From Koleobacter methoxysyntrophicus (GTDB taxonomy: Bacteria > Bacillota > Thermosediminibacteria > Koleobacterales > Koleobacteraceae), in NCBI RefSeq assembly GCF_017301615.1, contig NZ_CP059066.1, positions 496,001-560,000 of the forward strand: a stretch of DNA of 64,000 bases. Reading direction: 5' to 3'. This document shows positions 42,111-50,082 of the stretch, piece by piece. Below the pieces are notes generated by a model. The model was not told the origin of the DNA. It saw only the letters and a program-made list of their open reading frames with translations, and did no database searches. A program made the position numbers and the translations under genes. Numbering within the stretch: position 1 is the stretch's first letter; every line of letters begins with the position of its first letter.

Positions 42111-43013
42111 ATGTCGCAATGCACTAATAGCCCCAAAATCGGGCTTGTCCTGGGAAGCGGAGGAGCACGCGGATATGCTCACCTAGGCGTACTTAAGGTT
42201 TTGCACGAAGAAGGTATACATATTGATCTTATTGTAGGAACGAGCTTTGGATCTATAATTGGTGCGGCATATGCTGCAGGATGCGATATCTATGAGTTAG
42301 AAAAAATAGCTCTTGAGATTAGATGGATAAAATTGTTAAAAATGGTGGATATTGCACCTCCGAAAGGAATATTTGCAGGGAACAAATTGGAGAGTTTTTT
42401 TTCCTCTCTTACACGACAAAAGCACTTCTTTGAATTAAAGGTTCCTTTAGCAGTAGTTACAACTGATATTAAAACAGGAGAAGAAGTCCTTATCAGTAAA
42501 GGGTCAGTATCTAGAGCAATATTAGCCAGTTCCGCACTCCCCGGTATTTTTGCACCGGTAAAGATAGATGATCGATGGCTGGTTGATGGTTCTCTCGTCA
42601 ATCCTTTACCGATTCAAACAGCTTTTGATATGGGTGCTGATATGGTGATCGCTGTTGATGTTAGTTCGCCAATTGATAACATCGGTCAGTTAATGGCCTT
42701 AAAAAAATATCTCAAGATTTTCTCACAAAATTTATATTATCAAATACCTTCTGCGAACAATATTGTTTCCCTTGGCAGAATTTTTAATAAGTTTCAGTGT
42801 ATCATCCCTGCAGGTTTTACTATTATCGGAAGGGCTCTTAATATTCTGCATAATAATCAGGGCAAAATGGCTGTCATTCCTGACGGCGGTAGTGTAGTTA
42901 TTATCAAACCAAGAGTTGAAAATATCCGCTGGTGTGATTTCCACCATGCGCAGAGATGTATTGAGCTAGGTATAGAGGCTGCTAATCATGCTTTACATGA
43001 TATTAAAATTTAA
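42111..43013 (+). CDS. Patatin-like phospholipase (RssA/NTE-type)
   Basis: 300 residues. Oxyanion loop GLVLGSGGARGYAHLG, catalytic Ser in IVGTSFGSIIGAAYA (GxSxG), catalytic Asp in WLVDGSLVNPLP. AAAGGTGG before ATG 42111. Removes acyl chains from phospholipids. Paired with an acyltransferase, it suggests a deacylation-reacylation cycle on membrane or droplet lipids. Confidence 0.9.
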   Translation: MSQCTNSPKIGLVLGSGGARGYAHLGVLKVLHEEGIHIDLIVGTSFGSIIGAAYAAGCDIYELEKIALEIRWIKLLKMVDIAPPKGIFAGNKLESFFSSLTRQKHFFELKVPLAVVTTDIKTGEEVLISKGSVSRAILASSALPGIFAPVKIDDRWLVDGSLVNPLPIQTAFDMGADMVIAVDVSSPIDNIGQLMALKKYLKIFSQNLYYQIPSANNIVSLGRIFNKFQCIIPAGFTIIGRALNILHNNQGKMAVIPDGGSVVIIKPRVENIRWCDFHHAQRCIELGIEAANHALHDIKI

Positions 43014-43151
43014 ACACCTAATCTGTATAGTAAGATTGGGTTAAAAATAGAGGGGGTGAAACCATAACTTCGTAAGCAAATAATATGAAGAAAGAAGTAA
43101 ATAATAATAAACATGATAAAAAAACATGATAAAATGTAAGGAGGGTCTTAA

Positions 43152-44519
43152 ATGATTGATTTTGCTTTTGCAAAAAAATACGTAGGTGAAAAAATCCTTC
43201 AAGAAACCTTAAACTACCTTGCTAAAAATCCCGAAAACAATGTTCCCAAACTTGCAAATTTATTGAAACAAATAGCGCGTAATGAAAATCACAAAGAGCA
43301 AATAGATGCACTTTTACAGGCATACAACGAAAATCCCAATACAAAAAAATACATAAGCCGAATTTTAACTGAGATTAATCCTCATGTTAGACAACGCATA
43401 GTATACAATCTTGGCATAAATAACTGGCTTATCGGAATTCCCAAGCAGCAGCAAACAACAGAAGAACTGGGTGTGAATATTCCAAACACAATTTTGATTG
43501 ACCCTACAAGTGCGTGCAACCTGCGCTGTGAAGGTTGCTGGGCAGGCACTCACGTAAAACATGATACTTTATCATATGAACTGGTAGACAGAATATTGAC
43601 CGAAGCTAAAGAGCTGGGAATATACTGGGCAGTTGTGTCAGGCGGAGAGCCATTTTTATATCCGCATTTATTTAAACTTGCCGAAAAACATAATGATATG
43701 GTATTCATGGTCTACACAAACGGCACTCTTATTACAGACGAGGTTGCCGATAGAATTGTTGAAGTAGGTAATATTTCACCAGCTATCAGTCTGGAGGGAT
43801 GGAAAGAACGGACCGATGCCCGGCGTGGTGAAGGTGTGTTCGATAAGGTTGTAGGTGCTATGGATAGGCTTCACAGTCGCCGTGCTCTTTTCGGTATATC
43901 CCTTACAATGACCAGGGAAAACTACAAAGAAGCAACCAGTGATGAGTTTATTGATTTCTTAATTGATAAAGGAGCAATTTACGGATGGTCATTCCATTAC
44001 ATTCCTATCGGACGCAATCCGAATCCTGATCTAATGTTAACACCCGATCAAAGAGCGTATTTGGTCGAACGTGTGCGCTATATCAGAACCCATAAACCAT
44101 TTATGCTGATGGATTTCTGGAATGACGGGGAGTATACCGAGGGTTGCATAGCAGGAGGACGGCGTTATTTCCATATCGCTCCTAGCGGGGATGTTGCACC
44201 ATGTGCTTTTGTTCAGTTTTCTACCGATAATATCAAGGAGAAAAGTTTACTTGATGTTCTTAAATCGCCTTTGTTTGCTGCATTCCAGAAGAGACAGCCC
44301 TTCTGTGAAAATCATTTAAGGCCCTGTCCTATTATTGACACACCTGATGCTTTAAAAGAAATTGTCGCAGAGAGCGGGGCACATCCGCTATATCCCGGAG
44401 CAGATGCTGTAATTTCAAAAGACACCAATACTTTATTAAATGAAAGGGCTGCCCAATGGGCTCAGGTTTCCGATACCATCTGGGATAAAAAACTAAAAAA
44501 CCAGAAAGTAGTTCAATAA
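43152..44519 (+). CDS. Radical SAM protein with SPASM-like C-terminus
   Basis: 455 residues, AAGGAGGG before ATG. After a ~110-residue helical N-terminal extension comes the cluster motif DPTSACNLRCEGCWAG (Cx3Cx2C), then VVSGGEPFLYPHLFKLAEKH and MVYTNGTLITDEV, the radical SAM barrel. C-terminal cysteines (YTEGCIAGGRRYF, SGDVAPCAFVQF, PFCENHLRPCPI) would bind an auxiliary Fe-S cluster. Substrate unknown; it sits between a patatin and a membrane-bound HTH protein. Confidence 0.85.
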   Translation: MIDFAFAKKYVGEKILQETLNYLAKNPENNVPKLANLLKQIARNENHKEQIDALLQAYNENPNTKKYISRILTEINPHVRQRIVYNLGINNWLIGIPKQQQTTEELGVNIPNTILIDPTSACNLRCEGCWAGTHVKHDTLSYELVDRILTEAKELGIYWAVVSGGEPFLYPHLFKLAEKHNDMVFMVYTNGTLITDEVADRIVEVGNISPAISLEGWKERTDARRGEGVFDKVVGAMDRLHSRRALFGISLTMTRENYKEATSDEFIDFLIDKGAIYGWSFHYIPIGRNPNPDLMLTPDQRAYLVERVRYIRTHKPFMLMDFWNDGEYTEGCIAGGRRYFHIAPSGDVAPCAFVQFSTDNIKEKSLLDVLKSPLFAAFQKRQPFCENHLRPCPIIDTPDALKEIVAESGAHPLYPGADAVISKDTNTLLNERAAQWAQVSDTIWDKKLKNQKVVQ

Positions 44520-44593
44520 GCTTGATAAATGCAGCATTTTAATTTATACTGAAAACAGAAATTTGTTAAGCTTTTTGGGGGAGGAATGGCAAA

Positions 44594-45289
44594 TTGACTT
44601 TGACGCAAAGGCGGAAAGAATTTTTAATAAAAATCAAACAACTTTACGAAAAAAATAATGCTCCTGTTCACTATATTACGGTTGCTGAAAAACTCGGTGT
44701 AAGTAAGTGGTCTGCATATGAAATGTTAAAAGAACTGGAAAAGAAAGGATTTCTCGCAGCTAAATATATAGTTGATCAAGAAAAGAAAAATCCGGGTAGA
44801 TCTATGGTCTTTTTTATCCCCACTAAAATAACAGAAGAAGTGTTGTCAAAAAAAGAGCAGCTATCAAATCAACTGGAAGAATGGCATCGAACAAAGGAAT
44901 ATCTTTTACAAATGTTTAAGAATCTCGAAAAACCCGGCCCCCAAAAAGTTATTGATGAGTTATTAGAAAAAATGTCCGCAATAGAAATGCCTATTATCTT
45001 GAGTGCATATATTATTACTTTTCTGATTGTGTGCCTAAAAATTTTTAGTTCGAAAAGTATACAGTTTATAAAGAAACATGTACTCTTCACATCTAAACCA
45101 GAAATAGCCCTGAGCATGTTTGCGGGTACTGTTCTGGGTAACATTCTGAAAACCGCTGCGAATTTTAATTTGATTGATCAGCTTACTGTATATATCAAGC
45201 AATTTCAGAATAGTATAGATGAAATTAATTTTCAGGAAAAAACCCTTTTGATGGACTTCTTAAAGGAGGCCTTAGAAGTAACTAGTTAA
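44594..45289 (+). CDS. HTH protein with a membrane-anchored C-terminal half
   Basis: 231 residues, TTG start 9 nt after GGGGGAGG. Residues 1-80 form a winged helix (ITVAEKLGVSKWSAYEMLKE, LEKKGFLAAKYIVD). A coiled segment follows, then hydrophobic stretches MPIILSAYIITFLIVCLKIF and ALSMFAGTVLGNILKTAANF. The layout suggests a regulator that senses a membrane or lipid state. Family not otherwise recognised. Confidence 0.7.
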   Translation: MTLTQRRKEFLIKIKQLYEKNNAPVHYITVAEKLGVSKWSAYEMLKELEKKGFLAAKYIVDQEKKNPGRSMVFFIPTKITEEVLSKKEQLSNQLEEWHRTKEYLLQMFKNLEKPGPQKVIDELLEKMSAIEMPIILSAYIITFLIVCLKIFSSKSIQFIKKHVLFTSKPEIALSMFAGTVLGNILKTAANFNLIDQLTVYIKQFQNSIDEINFQEKTLLMDFLKEALEVTS

Positions 45290-45313
45290 ATTTAAAAATT
45301 TGGAGGGATAAAA

Positions 45314-45613
45314 ATGTTTGATTTGACAAAAAAAATTCTTTATCTCGGGTTAGGTACATTAACTTTTACTAGAGAAAAAGCAGAACAGGTGGTCAATGAA
45401 TTAATCAAAAAAGGTGAAGTTAAGCAGGAAGAAGCTGCAAACCTGGTAGATGATCTGGTTAAGCGAGGTCAAAAAGAAAAGGAAAATTTGAAAGAAATTA
45501 TCAACCATGAAGTAACTAAAATTCTTGCAGAAATGAATATCGCTACAAAAGTTGATATTAAACATCTTGAAGATAAAATAAAGCTTCTAGAAGATAAATT
45601 ACAATCGGAATAA
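45314..45613 (+). CDS. Phasin-like small coiled-coil protein
   Basis: 99 residues, GGAGGG before ATG. MFDLTKKILYLGLGTLTFTR then EKAEQVVNELIKKGEVKQEE, LVDDLVKRGQKEKENLKEII and a C-terminal coiled coil (LEDKIKLLEDKLQSE). This is the phasin/PhaF-like family (poly-hydroxyalkanoate granule-associated), common beside ubiB-like genes in Firmicutes. It may coat lipid or membrane surfaces; no PHA genes are in the window. Confidence 0.75.
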   Translation: MFDLTKKILYLGLGTLTFTREKAEQVVNELIKKGEVKQEEAANLVDDLVKRGQKEKENLKEIINHEVTKILAEMNIATKVDIKHLEDKIKLLEDKLQSE

Positions 45614-45637
45614 TCGTATAGTTGACGTTTTCTTCTT

Positions 45638-45664
45638 TCTAAGACCTATGGTCTTAGATTTTTT
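45638..45664 (+). terminator. Terminator of the plsC-to-phasin operon
   Basis: tctaagacc (45638-45646), tat, ggtcttaga (45650-45658), then ttttttg. Confidence 0.88.
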
Positions 45665-45799
45665 GTTTATCAATATCAAATCTACTACAGCTACTTATAA
45701 GAACCTTATTTTTCCGGAGTATTGTGTAGGGTACTTTTCTATAGGTGAAATTATGGTATAATTATAGCATCGAAAATTTTCATCAACGGGGGAAGAGAA

Positions 45800-48700
45800 A
45801 TGGCGAAGAGCAGAAAATACGGCAAAACATGGTGGGGAAATGCCTGGGTAGATGCTCTGGAAAGAATAGATTACAATACCAACAGGCTTCCCAGGGGTAA
45901 GAGATATGCAAATGACGGCAGGGTAAAGGAAATTAAAGTAGATACAAGCGGCAGGGTAACTGCAAAGGTCAAGGGGACTCGTTCTCGTCCTTACCAGGTA
46001 GAGATAAGGCTAAACAGATTTTCCCCCGCTCAGAAAAAGATTATTAAGTCCGTTATTGCCAAAGACCCGGTTCTGGCTTCAGAGCTGTCTTTGGGAAGGC
46101 TGCCGGAAAAGATACTTGATCGCTTTGAAAAAAACAATATTTACCTGCTGCCTGAATCGTGGGATGATATTGACGCAAGCTGTTCATGCCCTGACTGGGC
46201 CAATCCGTGCAAGCACCTGGCAGCAGTTTATTATATCATAGCCAATGAGATTGATAAGGACCCTTTCATATTGTTTAAGTTAAGGGGTTTAGACAGTGGT
46301 GAACTGCTTCAATCTGCGGGTTTTATCTCACGGGACGAAAAAAACGGGGACCCCATGCCAGGGCAGTTAAGCACCAGAACCCTTTCCTTCATACCTTATA
46401 CAGATATAAAAATTACAAAAAATCGTCAAAAACAGCAAAATAAGCAAGAATTCCCCATTGATTTGAGCAGCATTGCAGGAAGCAGAGAGAGCAAGGCAAT
46501 TTTTGCACTACTTGGTGATAAACCCCTTTTTTATTCGGAAGGTAATTTTAAAGACGTGTTATTACGAGCCTACAAAAATATTTCAAACTCCATGGAAAGA
46601 CTTGAACTTTTAGAGAATGGGTTTTCCTTTAAAGATACAGAGTTTACGCTCCTCTACCCTTCAAATAATGACTTTAATGAAATTTTATTTTTTGTCAGTT
46701 CAGGAAAAGAAGGGGCTGACTGGAAAACCCAGAAAGTTCCGGTTTTAGATGGTGAAGGCTTAGCCTTGAAAAGAAAAAAGGGGGAAAGCCTGCCTGCAGG
46801 GGCCGTCCTGGATATGTTCCTTGCTGTTCCCCTTGAGCTCCCTGCTGAACGAAGTTCCCCCTGGGCAGCCTTTTTAAGTGCGTCCTGTGCTCTGGCCCAG
46901 GCACTGGCCAGGGCATCATCCTTTGTGCCTGAAGTAAGGGTTCCGAATACAAAAACAGTAAAATCCGTGAAACACAATGGGGCTTTTTATATTTCCTACA
47001 GGCCCATGGACAGGTCTGGAAAGCTTGTGCCAGCGCTTGACTACCTGGCATCAATAATGCCCCCGGGTTTTATTTATAATAAAAAAGAAAGGGCTGTGTT
47101 AACAGGAACTGAAGCTGTGCTGGAGTTTTTGTCAATTATCCTTTCTCATATAGTTCATCGTTTCGCCGGGATTGATTGTCACGATAAGATATGCGGGGCC
47201 TTTTTCCGCGGGGAAATATACCGCCCCGAAAAATTTGAGGAAGAACAGACTGCCAAGGCAATTTCTGACTGGCTCGGCTGGCTCAACCTTGACCAAGGCC
47301 ATATCTCCCCGGTAATTAAGATCGACCTGCCCGCACCGGGCAAAGAAAAATTCAAGTTAAAAGTATATGTGGAGGACAAAAAAGACCCCCTCGCACCGAT
47401 TTTACCCTTAAAGGAAATCTTCTCCGACAGAGAAGAACTCTTCTCCCTTCCGGCTCAGGATGCCCGCAGGGAAGTAGCGCGCCAGATGACTATTGCCGGT
47501 GAGTACCTCCCGGTATTGAAGGCGCTTTTAAGCCATAAAGGGAAAAAATATGCCAATCTTAGCCCCACTGAAATGGCAGGATTCCTCACAGAAGGGCAGC
47601 AGATATGTTCACTCCTCGGCATCAGGGTAATAATCCCCAAAGAGCTGAAAAAAATGGCAGCCCCTGCCCTGTCAATAACTGCAAGGGTAAAGAAGGGCAG
47701 TGAAAAGAGGGTTAGCTACCTTAATCTGGCAGATATCCTTGACTTCTCCTGGGAAGTATCTATCGGAGACATTAATATAAGCAGGGAGGAATTTATAAAA
47801 CTCGCAAAATCAGCTGAAGGGATTGTCAGGTTCAGAGACCATTACTTAATGTTGAAACCTGAAGAAGTAAAGTTAATACTGGAGAAGCTGGACAACCCTC
47901 TGCCGCGGCTTACTTCCATGGAAATACTCCAGGCATCAATTACAGGAGAAGCATCAGGTGTATCCTTTAATCCGGATGCAGTTATTAAAAAGCTGGCAAA
48001 TGACCTGGGCAAAGAGGAAGAAATAGGGGCCCCTGCAGGCCTTAAGGCCAAACTGCGCCCCTATCAGCAGCGGGGGCTTAACTGGCTTTATGCAAATACT
48101 ATAAGGGGATTAGGCTCCTGTCTTGCCGATGATATGGGCCTGGGTAAAACATTACAGGTTATAGCCCTTATGCTAAAGCTTAAAGAAGACGGATGGCTTA
48201 AAAAATCTGCCCTGGTAATCTGCCCCACGACCCTTATAGGTAACTGGGTTAAGGAATGTAAAAAATTTGCCCCTTCGCTGAGGGTAGCTGTTTACCATGG
48301 AAGCAGCCGCAGACTGACTGTAAAGGACACTGACGTGATTATTACGTCTTATGGGATTTTGCGGAAGGACGCAGTCAAATTTAAAAAGGATTTATGGGAT
48401 TTAGTGGTTATAGACGAAGCGCAAAATATTAAAAACCCCGATACGGATCAGACAAAGGCGGTAAAATCACTTGGTGCCAAAAGTTATATAGCCATGAGCG
48501 GAACCCCTGTAGAGAACAGGCTCATGGAGTTATGGAGTATTTTTGACTTTATAAACAAGGGTTATCTGGGCAAGCGGCAGGATTTTGCCAGAAGATTTGC
48601 ACTTCCTATAGAAAAATACAGGGATAGGGAAAAGATTGAAAAACTCAGGAAAGCTACCGCTCCCTTTTTAATGAGGAGATTGAAAAGCGATAGAGCAATT

Positions 48701-49450
48701 ATTGCAGACCTCCCTGATAAAATAGTAAAGAATGAATACTGCTATTTGACCGGTGAACAGGCTGCTCTGTACAAGCAGGTTACAGATTCAATGATGAAAG
48801 AAATAGAGAAAAGTGAAGGAATAGCTCGAAAGGGACTGGTCTTTAAACTTATAACATCTTTAAAGCAGATCTGCAATCACCCCGTCCTTTACTCTAAAAA
48901 AGGCAGGGCCCAGAAGGAACACTCAGGTAAGGCAGAAAAGGTGTTATCCATCCTGGAAAGCATAATATCCGGCGGGGAAAAGACCTTGGTATTTACTCAG
49001 TATAAGGAAATGGGAGAACTGCTGGTGGACATGATAAAGGAGAATTTACAGGTAGAAGCGCTGTTTTTCCACGGAGGCCTTCCCAGGAAAAAGCGCGATG
49101 AAATAGTAGAAAAATTCCAAAATAACAGCGGTAGCTCCCCCGTTATGTTGATTTCCCTCAAGGCAGGGGGGACAGGGCTAAACCTTACTGCAGCAACAAA
49201 TGTAATCCATTACGACCTGTGGTGGAACCCTGCAGTAGAAGAACAGGCTACCGACAGGGCATACAGGATCGGGCAGACAAATAATGTGATTGTCCACAGG
49301 CTGATCAGCCTCGGCACCTTCGAGGAAAAAATTGATGAGATGATCACTGCAAAAAAAGAACTTGCAGAACTGACAGTAACTGCAGGCGAAAGCAGGCTCA
49401 GTGAGCTCTCCAATGAAGAACTGAGAGAGATATTTATACTGGAAGATTGA
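45800..49450 (+). CDS. SNF2-family DNA-dependent ATPase with N-terminal SWIM zinc finger
   Basis: 1216 residues. SWIM finger CSCPDWANPCKHLAAVYYII at about 127-146. The C-terminal ~470 residues form the helicase core: LRPYQQRGLNWLY (Q), ADDMGLGKTLQ (motif I), ICPTTLIGNW (Ia), VVIDEAQNIKNP (II, DEAQ), MSGTPVENRL (III), then FHGGLPRKKRDEIVEKFQ, LISLKAGGTGLNLTAA (V) and QATDRAYRIGQ (VI). GGGGGAAGAG before ATG 45800. Such proteins translocate on dsDNA and remodel DNA-protein complexes; in bacteria linked to replication-repair or RNA polymerase recycling. A damaged copy of its last 345 nt lies at 39.0 kb. Confidence 0.92.
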   Translation: MAKSRKYGKTWWGNAWVDALERIDYNTNRLPRGKRYANDGRVKEIKVDTSGRVTAKVKGTRSRPYQVEIRLNRFSPAQKKIIKSVIAKDPVLASELSLGRLPEKILDRFEKNNIYLLPESWDDIDASCSCPDWANPCKHLAAVYYIIANEIDKDPFILFKLRGLDSGELLQSAGFISRDEKNGDPMPGQLSTRTLSFIPYTDIKITKNRQKQQNKQEFPIDLSSIAGSRESKAIFALLGDKPLFYSEGNFKDVLLRAYKNISNSMERLELLENGFSFKDTEFTLLYPSNNDFNEILFFVSSGKEGADWKTQKVPVLDGEGLALKRKKGESLPAGAVLDMFLAVPLELPAERSSPWAAFLSASCALAQALARASSFVPEVRVPNTKTVKSVKHNGAFYISYRPMDRSGKLVPALDYLASIMPPGFIYNKKERAVLTGTEAVLEFLSIILSHIVHRFAGIDCHDKICGAFFRGEIYRPEKFEEEQTAKAISDWLGWLNLDQGHISPVIKIDLPAPGKEKFKLKVYVEDKKDPLAPILPLKEIFSDREELFSLPAQDARREVARQMTIAGEYLPVLKALLSHKGKKYANLSPTEMAGFLTEGQQICSLLGIRVIIPKELKKMAAPALSITARVKKGSEKRVSYLNLADILDFSWEVSIGDINISREEFIKLAKSAEGIVRFRDHYLMLKPEEVKLILEKLDNPLPRLTSMEILQASITGEASGVSFNPDAVIKKLANDLGKEEEIGAPAGLKAKLRPYQQRGLNWLYANTIRGLGSCLADDMGLGKTLQVIALMLKLKEDGWLKKSALVICPTTLIGNWVKECKKFAPSLRVAVYHGSSRRLTVKDTDVIITSYGILRKDAVKFKKDLWDLVVIDEAQNIKNPDTDQTKAVKSLGAKSYIAMSGTPVENRLMELWSIFDFINKGYLGKRQDFARRFALPIEKYRDREKIEKLRKATAPFLMRRLKSDRAIIADLPDKIVKNEYCYLTGEQAALYKQVTDSMMKEIEKSEGIARKGLVFKLITSLKQICNHPVLYSKKGRAQKEHSGKAEKVLSILESIISGGEKTLVFTQYKEMGELLVDMIKENLQVEALFFHGGLPRKKRDEIVEKFQNNSGSSPVMLISLKAGGTGLNLTAATNVIHYDLWWNPAVEEQATDRAYRIGQTNNVIVHRLISLGTFEEKIDEMITAKKELAELTVTAGESRLSELSNEELREIFILED

Positions 49451-49512
49451 CTAAAATTTAAGCCCTTTTTTTCTCGCAGATTATAAGTTTTTAGATAGCT
49501 TGGGGTGATTGT

Positions 49513-50082
49513 ATGAAAGCAATGATGTTTCTTGTATTATCATACATATTGGGTTCAATACCCTCTGCTTTTGTAGTTACCAAAATCATCACCGGCAGAG
49601 ATATTCGAAAAATAGGTAGCGGCAATGTGGGTACTATGAACACCCTAAGGCATGTCGGTCTAATCCCCGGAATAATGACTTTTCTGATTGATTTTAGCAA
49701 AGGAGCACTCGCCACCTGGGCTGCTCTGAGCTCTACCCAAAGCTATTTCATTGTATACGCTTCAGCACTGTTTGTAATGATTGGTCATAACTGGCCTTTG
49801 TTATTGAGGTTTAAAGGTGGAAAGGGTCTTGCTGCAACTGCAGGGTCTTTAGCCGTGATAAATATAAAAATATGCGTAATAGTTTATACTGTAATCGGAA
49901 TAACTTCTTTATTGCTTAAAAATACTGACAGGGCTTCTATTATCGGTTTTCTTGTTTATCCTTTTTTACTGTTTTTAATCTATAACAATTTCCAGATTTT
50001 TGTTATCGGCTTGGTTCATTTTTCGCTGGTCTTTATCAGACATTATCCAGGACTTAAAAAGGGAAAGATGTTAATAACTTGA
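49513..50082 (+). CDS. plsY: Acyl-phosphate:glycerol-3-phosphate acyltransferase
   Basis: 189 residues, membrane protein. PlsY motifs: YILGSIPSAFVVTK, GSGNVGTMNTLRHVG, IGHNWPLLLRFKGGKGLA. It makes lysophosphatidate from acyl-phosphate and glycerol 3-phosphate, the step before PlsC, which connects it with the plsC-like gene at 41.5 kb. The 3' end overlaps the truncated res gene by 12 nt. Confidence 0.9.
   Translation: MKAMMFLVLSYILGSIPSAFVVTKIITGRDIRKIGSGNVGTMNTLRHVGLIPGIMTFLIDFSKGALATWAALSSTQSYFIVYASALFVMIGHNWPLLLRFKGGKGLAATAGSLAVINIKICVIVYTVIGITSLLLKNTDRASIIGFLVYPFLLFLIYNNFQIFVIGLVHFSLVFIRHYPGLKKGKMLIT

Noticed and set aside
43120-43140. Tandem acatgataaaa repeats before the radical SAM gene
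   Set aside because: Only two short AT-rich copies; no reason to call a CRISPR or operator array.
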